Source: Comamonadaceae bacterium
Lineage (GTDB): Bacteria > Pseudomonadota > Gammaproteobacteria > Burkholderiales > Burkholderiaceae
Assembly: GCA_947374535.1 (NCBI GenBank)
Contig: CANCCJ010000066.1
Span: 1 to 13,995, forward strand
Direction of reading: 5' to 3'
DNA: 13,995 nt
Shown here piece after piece: positions 7,433 through 13,995 of the stretch. How positions within the stretch are numbered: position 1 is the first letter of the stretch; each line of letters opens with the position of its first letter. The position numbers were made by a program, and so were the translations under genes. The notes below the pieces were generated by a model. The model made no database searches and was not told where the DNA came from. It saw nothing but the letters and a program-made list of their open reading frames with translations.

Positions 7433-9007
7433 ATGAGTGAGTCCGCCGCTGCTGCAGCGCCTGCCAGACCCGCGCCGCTGCATGGTTTGATGCTCTTGTT
7501 GGGCACCCTGTCGCTGTCATTGGCGACCTTCATGAACGTGCTTGACTCGTCCATTGCCAACGTGTCGATTCCCGCCATCGCGGGTGATTTGGGGGTCAGT
7601 CCCAATCAGGGTACTTGGGTCATTACCAGTTTTGGTGTGGCCAACGCGATTGCCGTGCCCTTGACCGGGTGGTTGACCATGCGCTTCGGTGCCGTGCGTT
7701 TGATCACGGCCAGCATTGTGTTGTTTGTGATCACCAGTTGGCTGTGCGGCTTCGCGCCTTCGCTTGAAATGCTGGTGGTGTTCCGCGTGATGCAAGGCTT
7801 GGTGGCGGGGCCGATGATTCCGCTTTCGCAGACCTTGTTGCTGTCCAGTTACCCGAATGCGAAAGCAGGCACGGCCTTGGCCTTATGGGGTGTGACCACA
7901 CTGGTGGCACCCGTGGTTGGACCTTTGTTAGGCGGGTGGATCACAGACAACATGTCGTGGCCTTGGATTTTTTATATCAATGTGCCTGTCGGCTTGTTGT
8001 CTGCCGCAGTCACGTGGGGCATCTATCGCAAACGTGAAACGCCGATTCGTAAACTGCCGATCGACACGGTCGGTCTGACCTTGCTGGTGCTGTGGGTGGG
8101 GGCGTTGCAGCTCTTGCTCGACAAAGGCAAAGAGTTGGATTGGTTCGCTTCGAATGAGATCGTCATTTTGAGCTTGGTAGCTTTGGTGTCGTTTGTGGTT
8201 TTTGTGGTGTGGGAGCTGACTGACAAACACCCCGTGGTAGACATCCGTTTGTTCAAAGGCCGTAACTTTGCCTTTGGTGCGTTGGCGCTGTCGGTGGCTT
8301 ACGGTTTGTTTTTTGGCAACGTGGTGCTGATGCCCCTGTGGTTGCAGCAATGGATGGGTTACACCGCCACCACCGCTGGCATGGCCTTGGCGCCTGTGGG
8401 TTTGTTGGCGATTTTGTTGACGCCCTTGGTCGGCAAAAAAGTCGGGCAATGGGACCCGCGATACATGGCAACGGGTGCGTTCATCGTTTTTGCGCTGGTG
8501 TTGTGGATGCGTTCGCAGTTCGACACCCAAACAGATTTTCAGCACATTTTGTGGCCCACCTTGTTGCAAGGTGTGGCGATGGCATTTTTCTTCATTCCAC
8601 TCACCACGCTGACCTTGTCGGGGCAGCCGCCAGAGCGTATTCCTGCGGCAGCGGGCTTGAGTAACTTTGTACGAATCATGGCGGGTGCCATGGGCACCTC
8701 GATTGCCACCACCGTTTGGGACAGCCGCGCCGCCTTGCACCATGCACATTTGACGGAGTCGCTGACGGCGACAAACCCCGTCTTTGTCAGCGCCATGGAT
8801 GGCTTGACCGCTTCGGGGCTGACGGCCGCGCAAGCCTTGGTGCAAATCAACCGTTTGATCGACCAACAGGCCTACACCCGCGCGGCTGATGATGTGTTTT
8901 TAGCGTCGTCTGTGATTTTCGTGCTTTTGATTGGTTTGATCTGGTTCACCCGTCGACCCGCGCAGCACAAAGCCAGCGCGCCAACCGATGCCGGCGGGGC
9001 CCATTAA
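7433..9007 (+). CDS. 14-TM multidrug efflux MFS transporter (DHA2, EmrB/QacA family)
   Basis: The product is a proton-coupled exporter of the inner membrane. Its 524 residues and many hydrophobic segments fit the 14-helix DHA2 family. Visible motifs are D1 in helix 1 (VLDSSIANVSIP, about 36-47), motif A in the helix 2-3 loop (GWLTMRFGAVR, about 79-89) and the antiporter motif C in helix 5 (APVVGPLLGG, about 159-168). With the adaptor and outer-membrane factor it would form an EmrAB-TolC-like tripartite pump spanning both membranes. The start lies 2 bp after the adaptor stop, which suggests translational coupling. The stop overlaps the stop of the convergent lysR gene by 4 bp. Close family homologues export many different compounds, so the substrate is open; aromatic acids are possible given the neighbouring catabolic genes. 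Confidence 0.94.
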   Translation: MSESAAAAAPARPAPLHGLMLLLGTLSLSLATFMNVLDSSIANVSIPAIAGDLGVSPNQGTWVITSFGVANAIAVPLTGWLTMRFGAVRLITASIVLFVITSWLCGFAPSLEMLVVFRVMQGLVAGPMIPLSQTLLLSSYPNAKAGTALALWGVTTLVAPVVGPLLGGWITDNMSWPWIFYINVPVGLLSAAVTWGIYRKRETPIRKLPIDTVGLTLLVLWVGALQLLLDKGKELDWFASNEIVILSLVALVSFVVFVVWELTDKHPVVDIRLFKGRNFAFGALALSVAYGLFFGNVVLMPLWLQQWMGYTATTAGMALAPVGLLAILLTPLVGKKVGQWDPRYMATGAFIVFALVLWMRSQFDTQTDFQHILWPTLLQGVAMAFFFIPLTTLTLSGQPPERIPAAAGLSNFVRIMAGAMGTSIATTVWDSRAALHHAHLTESLTATNPVFVSAMDGLTASGLTAAQALVQINRLIDQQAYTRAADDVFLASSVIFVLLIGLIWFTRRPAQHKASAPTDAGGAH

Positions 9008-9927
9008 AGGCCATTGGCCTGAAGCGCTTGAGACACCACTTCTTGCGTCAGTTGCATGGCGGCTTTGTGAGTGGCGGTCATGGGGCGGCGCGCTGACCAC
9101 ACCAGCATAAGTTGGCTCATGAGCCTTGGCTTTTCCACGCGGTGTGTGGTGAAGTCCTTAGGCTTGGCAAAGTTGCTCAACGTGTAAGCCGGTAAAACGG
9201 CGTAGCCCAAGCCTTCTTTCACCAATTCCAAAATTGCATTCAAGCCATCAATCTCGAGCACGATGTTGGGTTTGCAATTGATGCGCATCATCTCGGTGTC
9301 AATCAACAAGCGAAACGCGTTGGGACGGCTGGGCGCGATGAGCGGCAGCTTGGCCAAGTCGGCCAGTTGAACCACTTCTTTGAGCTGTGTATGGGGGGCA
9401 ATCGGTTGGCTTTTTTTGCCCGCAATCAAAATCAAAGTGTCCTCGTGTAGCAGGGTCATTTCCAAATCAGGCGAGGGCGGTGGGTTGTAGAGCACAGCCA
9501 TGTCTAGGCGACCTGCACGCAAGCTCTCGACCATCAACACGGAGAAGCCTTCGGTCAGCGACAACTGCGCGTGTGGAAGTGCTTGGCGAAACGACATGGT
9601 CAAGGGCACGGTCGCTAGCTTGGAGAGGCTAGGGGGCAAACCAATGGACACACGGCCCGCCAGCGCACCGCGTACCGAACCCAGTTCCTCTTGGGCCACC
9701 GCCACTTGGTGCAAGATGCCTCGCCCGTGCTCCAGCATGACGAGCCCGGCTTCTGTCACCGTCACGCCGCGGCCATTGCGCATCAGCAGGTTCTGGTGCA
9801 ACTCGACTTCCAGCTGCCGCACATGGCGGCTGAGCAGGGGTTGCGGTATGCCCAAAGCCAAGGCAGCTTTGGTAAAGCTGCCCAGCTCGGCGACGCGTAC
9901 AAAGGATTCGATTTGCTTGAGTTCCAT
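9004..9927 (-). CDS. LysR-type transcriptional regulator, probable regulator of the divergent catabolic operon
   Basis: This 307-residue protein has the LysR layout. The N-terminal winged helix-turn-helix (residues 1-60) has its core at GSFTKAALALGIPQPLLSRH (about 16-35), with a linker helix after it. The C-terminal type-2 periplasmic-binding fold (about 92-295) senses a small molecule. The segment LNAILELVKEGLGYAVLPAY resembles the Nac/CynR-like LysR subgroup. The gene is divergent from the operon starting at 10034, the usual arrangement for a LysR activator with its target. Its start is only 106 bp from the next start, and that gap contains a long palindrome. An effector related to the catabolic intermediates is inferred. 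The gene could also affect the convergent efflux operon. Confidence 0.93.
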   Translation of the reverse strand: MELKQIESFVRVAELGSFTKAALALGIPQPLLSRHVRQLEVELHQNLLMRNGRGVTVTEAGLVMLEHGRGILHQVAVAQEELGSVRGALAGRVSIGLPPSLSKLATVPLTMSFRQALPHAQLSLTEGFSVLMVESLRAGRLDMAVLYNPPPSPDLEMTLLHEDTLILIAGKKSQPIAPHTQLKEVVQLADLAKLPLIAPSRPNAFRLLIDTEMMRINCKPNIVLEIDGLNAILELVKEGLGYAVLPAYTLSNFAKPKDFTTHRVEKPRLMSQLMLVWSARRPMTATHKAAMQLTQEVVSQALQANGL

Positions 9928-9938
9928 GGCGTTCTCTA

Positions 9939-9969
9939 TTTTGAATAACCAATTGTCCGTTATTTAAAA
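9939..9969. promoter_or_regulatory. Candidate LysR operator (imperfect 31-bp palindrome)
   Basis: TTTTgAATAAC and GTTATTtAAAA are inverted repeats matching at 10 of 11 positions and separated by the 9-base spacer CAATTGTCC. The site lies 11 bp upstream of the lysR start and 64 bp upstream of the start of the ModA-like gene. That is where a LysR recognition site for autoregulation and divergent activation would sit. It does not show the exact T-N11-A core at its centre. A weak plus-strand promoter may overlap or follow it (TTGTCC at 9954-9959, TATAGC at 9974-9979, short spacer). Binding by the adjacent regulator is inferred from position. Confidence 0.55.
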
Positions 9970-10033
9970 ACGTTATAGCAGCTAGTTCGTCGTGTTAGGC
10001 CAATTTCAGGGGTAAATCTCTAGAATCTCGGCC

Positions 10034-10750
10034 ATGCAAACCTCATCTTCATCTCTCGTGCTGCGCGGCATTTCCTCCATGGCCACCAAGGCTTTGTTGA
10101 CTGAATTAACGCAAGCTTATGCGTCGCAAACCGGCGTGTCCGTACAGATTGAATCTGTCGGCGGCGTTGATGCGGCCAAGCGGGTGCAAGCGGGTGAAGC
10201 ATTTGACATGGTGTTGTTGGCCTCAGACGCGATTGAGCGCTTGATCGCCTCGGGCCATGTGCAAACAGGTTCACGCAGTGACTGGGTCCGTTCACCCGTT
10301 GCGGTGGCTGTGCGGGCGGGAGCATCTCACCCTGACTTGAGCAACGAGGCCGCTGTGAAAGCCGCCGTGTTGGCCAGTCCCACACTCAGTTACTCCACAG
10401 GCCCAAGCGGCGTCTACCTCGAACAATTGTTTGAACGTTGGGGCATTGCCAATGAAGTGAAAGCCCGCATCGTGGTGCCACCTCCTGGCACGCCTGTTGG
10501 CGCACTGGTGGCTAATGGCCAAGCCGCTTTGGGTTTTCAGCAGTTGAGCGAACTCATTGCTTTGCCCGGCATTGATGTGCTGGGCACTTTGCCTGACGAT
10601 GTGGCGTTCATCACGACGTTCTCCTCGGGCGTTCCCAGTGTCATTGCCAATGACGTGGCCCGTGTTTCTGCTGTGCAATCGTTCTTACAGTTCTTGGCTT
10701 CGGCTGGCGTTGAAGACGTCAAACGAAAGCTTGGTATGGACTGGCTCTAA
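10034..10750 (+). CDS. ModA-like substrate-binding protein without signal peptide
   Basis: The 238-residue product has the type-2 periplasmic-binding fold of the molybdate-binding ModA family. It opens straight into the first strand (LVLRGISSMATKALLTEL, about 8-25) and continues with GEAFDMVLLASDAIERLIASG (about 55-75) and a GPSGVYLEQLFERWGI segment (about 129-144) where ModA proteins close the cleft. No signal peptide is present. An in-frame stop at 10013-10015 excludes an upstream export signal, so the protein is probably cytosolic. No ABC permease or ATPase gene lies nearby. The Shine-Dalgarno sequence is poor. The gene leads the operon with the oxalomesaconate hydratase and aldolase, 41 bp before the hydratase. 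A role as cytosolic anion binder, sensor or pathway enzyme is open, and molybdate transport is unlikely. Confidence 0.82.
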   Translation: MQTSSSSLVLRGISSMATKALLTELTQAYASQTGVSVQIESVGGVDAAKRVQAGEAFDMVLLASDAIERLIASGHVQTGSRSDWVRSPVAVAVRAGASHPDLSNEAAVKAAVLASPTLSYSTGPSGVYLEQLFERWGIANEVKARIVVPPPGTPVGALVANGQAALGFQQLSELIALPGIDVLGTLPDDVAFITTFSSGVPSVIANDVARVSAVQSFLQFLASAGVEDVKRKLGMDWL

Positions 10751-10791
10751 TTTCTTTTCCTCACCTCCAACTCGATCTCTGAAGGTTATCT

Positions 10792-11826
10792 ATGTCACTC
10801 ATCATCGACGTCCACGGTCACTACACCACAGCGCCTAAGGCCTTGGAAGAATGGCGCAATCGCCAAATCGCAGGCATCAAAGACCCAGCGTCTATGCCCA
10901 AAGTGTCCGAGCTGAAAATCAGCGACGATGAGTTGCGCGAAACCATTGAGACCAACCAACTTGCCAAGATGAAAGAGCGCGGCTCTGACATCACCATCTT
11001 CAGCCCACGTGCGAGTTTCATGGCACACCACATTGGTGACTTTCAAGTGTCATCCACTTGGGCCGCCATCTGTAACGAGCTGTGCTTTCGCGTGTCTGAG
11101 TTGTTTCCCAACAACTTCGTGCCAGCCGCCATGTTGCCCCAGTCGCCCGGCGTCGACCCCGCTACATGCATTCCTGAATTGATCAAATGCGTGGAGCAAT
11201 ACGGCAACGTCGGCATCAACCTGAATCCCGATCCATCGGGCGGCCACTGGACATCGCCTTCGCTCGCCGACAAGTCGTGGTACCCCATCTATGAAAAGAT
11301 GGTCGAGTACGACATCCCCGCCATGATTCATGTGTCCACCAGCTGCAACGGCTGCTTCCACACCACAGGCGCGCATTACTTGAACGCTGACACCACCGCC
11401 TTCATGCAATGCTTGACCTCTGACTTGTTCAAAGATTTCCCCACCCTGAAGTTCTTGATTCCTCATGGCGGTGGCGCAGTGCCCTACCACTGGGGTCGTT
11501 TCCGTGGCTTGGCGCAAGAGCTGAAAAAGCCTTTGCTGTCTGAGCATTTGATGAACAACATTTACTTCGACACCTGCGTGTACCACCAGCCTGGCATCGA
11601 CTTGTTGACCAAAGTGATTCCGGTCAAAAACATCATGTTCGCGTCCGAGATGATTGGCGCCGTGCGTGGCATCGACCCCGAAACCGGTCATTACTACGAC
11701 GACACCAAGCGCTACATCGAGTCCACGCTCAACCTCAATGCCGACGAGCGCCATCAGGTGTACGAAGCCAACGCACGTCGCGTGTTCTCACGCTTGGATA
11801 CCAAACTTAAATCACAAGGCCGCTGA
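10792..11826 (+). CDS. ligJ: 4-oxalomesaconate hydratase (LigJ/PmdE type, amidohydrolase superfamily)
   Basis: The enzyme adds water to 4-oxalomesaconate to give 4-carboxy-4-hydroxy-2-oxoadipate in the protocatechuate 4,5-cleavage and gallate pathways. The 344-residue protein is about the size of Sphingobium LigJ (about 341). Metal-site residues expected from the LigJ structure are present: His8 and His10 in DVHGH, His180 in IHVSTS and Glu286 in FASEMIG. The active-site stretch LIPHGGGAVPYHWGRFRG is also typical. It is not the LmbE-like GalB type of hydratase. GAAGG lies 6 bp before ATG 10792. The aldolase for the next step follows 43 bp downstream, which strongly supports the function. Other amidohydrolase-2 proteins (decarboxylases) are the alternative, less likely given this partner. 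In Comamonas the corresponding gene is called pmdE. Confidence 0.9.
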   Translation: MSLIIDVHGHYTTAPKALEEWRNRQIAGIKDPASMPKVSELKISDDELRETIETNQLAKMKERGSDITIFSPRASFMAHHIGDFQVSSTWAAICNELCFRVSELFPNNFVPAAMLPQSPGVDPATCIPELIKCVEQYGNVGINLNPDPSGGHWTSPSLADKSWYPIYEKMVEYDIPAMIHVSTSCNGCFHTTGAHYLNADTTAFMQCLTSDLFKDFPTLKFLIPHGGGAVPYHWGRFRGLAQELKKPLLSEHLMNNIYFDTCVYHQPGIDLLTKVIPVKNIMFASEMIGAVRGIDPETGHYYDDTKRYIESTLNLNADERHQVYEANARRVFSRLDTKLKSQGR

Positions 11827-11858
11827 ACCTCAATCGAGGACAGAAGCTCATTATTTCT

Positions 11859-11863
11859 AGGAG
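11859..11863 (+). promoter_or_regulatory. Strong Shine-Dalgarno sequence of the aldolase gene
   Basis: AGGAG lies 6 bp before ATG 11870. It is the best ribosome-binding site in the catabolic operon, which fits high expression of the aldolase, and it fixes that start. Confidence 0.7.
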
Positions 11864-11869
11864 AAAAAG

Positions 11870-12553
11870 ATGTACGAACTCGGCGTTGTTTATCGCAACA
11901 TCACACGCGCAGATCGCGCAGCCGCTGACGGCTTGGCCGCGTTGGGCTCAGCCACGGTTCACGAAGCCATGGGCCGCGTGGGTTTACTCAAGCCTTATAT
12001 GCGCCCCATCTTCCCAGGCGCGCAAGTGTCGGGCACAGCCGTGACCGTTTTGCTGCAACCCGGTGACAACTGGATGATGCACGTGGCGGCTGAACAAATT
12101 CAGCCTGGTGACATCGTGGTCGCGGCTATCACCGCCGAGTGCACCGACGGCTACTTTGGCGACTTGCTGGCCACATCGTTCCAAGCACGTGGCGCGCGTG
12201 CCCTCATCATTGACGCCGGTGTGCGCGATGTGAAAGAGTTGCAACGCATGAACTTCCCCGTGTGGAGCAAAGCCATCAGCAGCAAGGGCACCATCAAGGC
12301 CACCATTGGTTCGGTCAACATTCCCGTGGTGTGTGCTGGCATGTTGGTCACGCCAGGTGATGTGATCGTCGCCGATGACGATGGCGTGGTGTGCGTGCCT
12401 GCTGCACGTGCGGTAGAAACTTGGGCTGCTGCACAAAAACGCGAAAGCTTTGAAGGCGAGAAGCGCGACAAATTGGCTTCAGGCATCTTGGGCCTCGATA
12501 TGTACAAAATGCGCGAACCTTTGGCAGCTGCTGGCTTAAAGTACATCGATTAA
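11870..12553 (+). CDS. ligK: 4-carboxy-4-hydroxy-2-oxoadipate aldolase (LigK/PmdF/GalC type, RraA fold)
   Basis: This class II (divalent metal) aldolase splits 4-carboxy-4-hydroxy-2-oxoadipate into pyruvate and oxaloacetate, and usually also acts on 4-hydroxy-4-methyl-2-oxoglutarate. The 227-residue length fits the HMG/CHA aldolase family. The active-site loop [20 protein letters not shown] (about 97-116) leads into GVRD, where Arg119 and Asp120 correspond to the catalytic Arg and metal-binding Asp of the Pseudomonas putida enzyme (Arg123, Asp124). The N-terminal [12 protein letters not shown] is also characteristic. The RNase E inhibitor RraA shares the fold but is shorter, and the adjacent oxalomesaconate hydratase settles the metabolic role. 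In Comamonas the corresponding gene is called pmdF. The first binding-protein gene follows after 26 bp. Confidence 0.93.
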   Translation: MYELGVVYRNITRADRAAADGLAALGSATVHEAMGRVGLLKPYMRPIFPGAQVSGTAVTVLLQPGDNWMMHVAAEQIQPGDIVVAAITAECTDGYFGDLLATSFQARGARALIIDAGVRDVKELQRMNFPVWSKAISSKGTIKATIGSVNIPVVCAGMLVTPGDVIVADDDGVVCVPAARAVETWAAAQKRESFEGEKRDKLASGILGLDMYKMREPLAAAGLKYID

Positions 12554-12579
12554 TTTCGATCACTTTGAAAGCTTGTTTC

Positions 12580-13566
12580 ATGACTCACACCTCTAAACGC
12601 CAACTGTTTGCAGCTTTGGCGTTGGGTGCTTTGGCGATGTGCGGTTTACCTGCGCACGCCCAAGACTTCCCCACCAAACCTGTGCGCATCCTCACGCCGT
12701 TTCCAGTGGGCAGCGGTCCTGAAGGCGTGTTGCGTTTGGTGGCCGACAAGCTGTCACGCACTTGGGGCAAGCCAGTGGTGGTGGAGAACAAGCCCGGTGG
12801 TAATGGCTTCATCGCCATTGACGCTTTCAAGCGTGGTGCGACTGATGGCCATGATTTGATTCAGCTCGACAGCGTGCATTTGTCTGCATACCCGCATCTG
12901 TTTAAAAAGTTGCCGTATGACGCCAAGGCCGATTTCGAACCTTTGGCGCCTTTGTTCAAAACCTACTTTTTTGTGACCGTTGCCACCGACAGCAAATACA
13001 AAAAAGTATCTGACCTCATTGCCGATGCCAAAGCGCATCCGGGTCAGTTGAACTACGGCTCTTGGTCTGTGGGCAACCCCGTGCATTTGGGTTCGGCGCT
13101 GTTTGAGTCGGTCACAGGCACAGACATGCAGCATGTGATTTACAAAGAAACCAGCATGCTCTACACCGGTGTGGCCAATGGTGAACTCTCGTTTGCGTTG
13201 GGCTCGAACGCCACAGCCGGCGCCATGTATCGCGCAGGCAAGTTGCAATATTTGGCGGTGGCTGCGCCCAAGCGTGTGAGTGCATTCCCGAATGTGCCCA
13301 CCATCGGCGAGTCAGGCGGCCCTGCCGGTTTTGAAGTGAGCGGCTGGACCACCATTGCCGCACCGCGTGGCTTACCCAAAGTGGTGACGGACAAAATTCA
13401 ACGTGACATCGAAAAAGCCTTGGCCGAACCCGATGTGCGCGAAAAGTTTGCATCGTTTGCCTACGAGCCTTTCACCTTGAACCGCGAGCAGTTGAATGCC
13501 TACATACAGTCCGAGTCAACGCGCTTTGGCGGCATCATCAAAAAAGCCCAAGTGTCTTTGGATTAA
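12580..13566 (+). CDS. Tripartite tricarboxylate transporter (Bug) periplasmic binding protein
   Basis: The product is a periplasmic solute receptor of the Bug/TctC family, which binds carboxylates for TctAB-type permeases. From ATG 12580 it has 328 residues. The signal peptide spans residues 1-27 with cleavage at AHA|QDF, followed by the family opening FPTKPVRILTPFPVG and then VVVENKPGGNG (about 66-76). A TTG at 12565 would add five residues ahead of the natural signal peptide and is less likely; GAAAG lies 8 bp before the ATG. The ligand loop reads GSGPEGVLR, which departs from the usual GGxxDxxAR pattern and may reflect a different ligand. No tctA or tctB permease is in the window. Operon position suggests uptake of an aromatic or tricarboxylic substrate feeding the hydratase and aldolase. 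Confidence 0.92.
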   Translation: MTHTSKRQLFAALALGALAMCGLPAHAQDFPTKPVRILTPFPVGSGPEGVLRLVADKLSRTWGKPVVVENKPGGNGFIAIDAFKRGATDGHDLIQLDSVHLSAYPHLFKKLPYDAKADFEPLAPLFKTYFFVTVATDSKYKKVSDLIADAKAHPGQLNYGSWSVGNPVHLGSALFESVTGTDMQHVIYKETSMLYTGVANGELSFALGSNATAGAMYRAGKLQYLAVAAPKRVSAFPNVPTIGESGGPAGFEVSGWTTIAAPRGLPKVVTDKIQRDIEKALAEPDVREKFASFAYEPFTLNREQLNAYIQSESTRFGGIIKKAQVSLD

Positions 13567-13583
13567 TTGAGAGGATCATCCTT

Positions 13584-13995
13584 ATGTTGAAACGTTTGAG
13601 CCTGATTCTGTTGACGTCTTGTGTCGTGACTTTTTCGTTCGCACAAAGCTACCCCACCAAACCCATCAAAGTGGTGGTGGGATACGCCGCAGGTGGCGCG
13701 GTGGACGTGGTAGCGCGCACCATTGGTCAAAGCATTTCCAACAGCATGGGTCAGCCCGTGTTTGTGGAAAACAAACCGGGCGCAGGTACCAACATCGCTG
13801 TGAAGTCGGTGGTCACGGCAGAGCCCGATGGTTACACCTTGATGATGGCAGCCAATGCCTTGGCCGCCAACATGTCGCTTTACCAACCTGCACCGTTTGA
13901 TGCAGAGCGTGACTTGGTGGCGGTATCACTCATTGGCCGCGTGCCAGTGGTGATTGCAGCCAACCCAAATGCACCTTACGCCAACATCAAGCAAC
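13584..13995 (+). CDS. Second Bug-type periplasmic binding protein, 5' part only
   Basis: The first 137 codons of another TctC/Bug receptor run off the window end. GAGAGG lies 9 bp before ATG 13584. Residues 1-20 form a signal peptide with likely cleavage at SFA|QS, followed by YPTKPIKVVVGYAAGGAVDVVAR with the canonical ligand-loop aspartate (about 41), then VENKPGAGTNIA (about 61-72) and the PDGYTLMMA segment. An LTSC sequence at residues 10-13 resembles a lipobox but comes too early after the charged start, so I prefer ordinary cleavage. It begins 17 bp after the first Bug gene and differs from it in the binding loop, so the two probably bind different ligands. Confidence 0.92.
   Translation, partial: MLKRLSLILLTSCVVTFSFAQSYPTKPIKVVVGYAAGGAVDVVARTIGQSISNSMGQPVFVENKPGAGTNIAVKSVVTAEPDGYTLMMAANALAANMSLYQPAPFDAERDLVAVSLIGRVPVVIAANPNAPYANIKQ

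Noticed and set aside
7928..8866. A 312-codon open frame on the minus strand inside the pump gene
   Set aside because: It lies entirely within the well-supported transporter gene, is rich in His, Gln and Arg as expected for the complement of membrane-protein codons, and matches no family I know.
10751..10780. Pyrimidine-rich stretch between the ModA-like gene and the hydratase gene
   Set aside because: It could suggest a transcript-binding site, but 30 bases of biased composition without structure or repeats is not enough for a call.
11828..11839. Small hairpin CCTC-AATC-GAGG between the hydratase and aldolase genes
   Set aside because: A 4-bp stem without a T tract is too weak for a terminator and is expected by chance.

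Overview
The window looks like chromosomal DNA of a betaproteobacterium of the order Burkholderiales, most likely Comamonadaceae (Limnohabitans, Rhodoferax or a relative). The reasons are an Isc cluster with dnaQ directly behind fdx, two periplasmic tripartite-tricarboxylate (Bug-type) binding proteins in tandem, a moderately high GC content and dense co-directional operons. The genus is inferred from gene style only. I see no insertion sequence, CRISPR array, phage gene or plasmid function.

Positions 1-3560 hold the end of an iron-sulfur cluster assembly operon: the 3' end of iscA, the co-chaperone pair hscB-hscA, the [2Fe-2S] ferredoxin gene fdx and, 2 bp later, dnaQ for the proofreading subunit of DNA polymerase III. 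A tRNA-Val(CAC) gene with encoded CCA follows at 3596-3670, then a rho-independent terminator near 3708-3735.

Positions 3879-9007 form a four-gene operon, probably a tripartite drug or toxic-compound efflux system. In order it encodes an exported TPR protein with one membrane segment, an outer-membrane factor lipoprotein (NodT family), a periplasmic adaptor (EmrA/HlyD type) and a 14-TM major facilitator pump (EmrB/QacA type). The gaps are 10 bp, about 21 bp and 1 bp.

Positions 9004-13995 hold a catabolic block. A LysR-type regulator gene on the minus strand meets the efflux pump gene tail to tail with a 4-bp overlap. It is divergent from a plus-strand operon encoding a ModA-like binding protein without a signal peptide, 4-oxalomesaconate hydratase (LigJ/PmdE type), 4-carboxy-4-hydroxy-2-oxoadipate aldolase (LigK/PmdF type, RraA fold) and two Bug-type periplasmic binding proteins, the second cut by the window end. 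The hydratase and aldolase are the last two steps of the protocatechuate 4,5-cleavage and gallate pathways and yield pyruvate plus oxaloacetate. The ring-cleavage dioxygenase and the other upper-pathway genes are not in the window. A long imperfect palindrome at 9939-9969 in the divergent promoter region is the best candidate for the LysR operator.

The least explained item is the apparently cytosolic ModA-like protein that leads the catabolic operon. No wholly new system can be claimed from the sequence alone.
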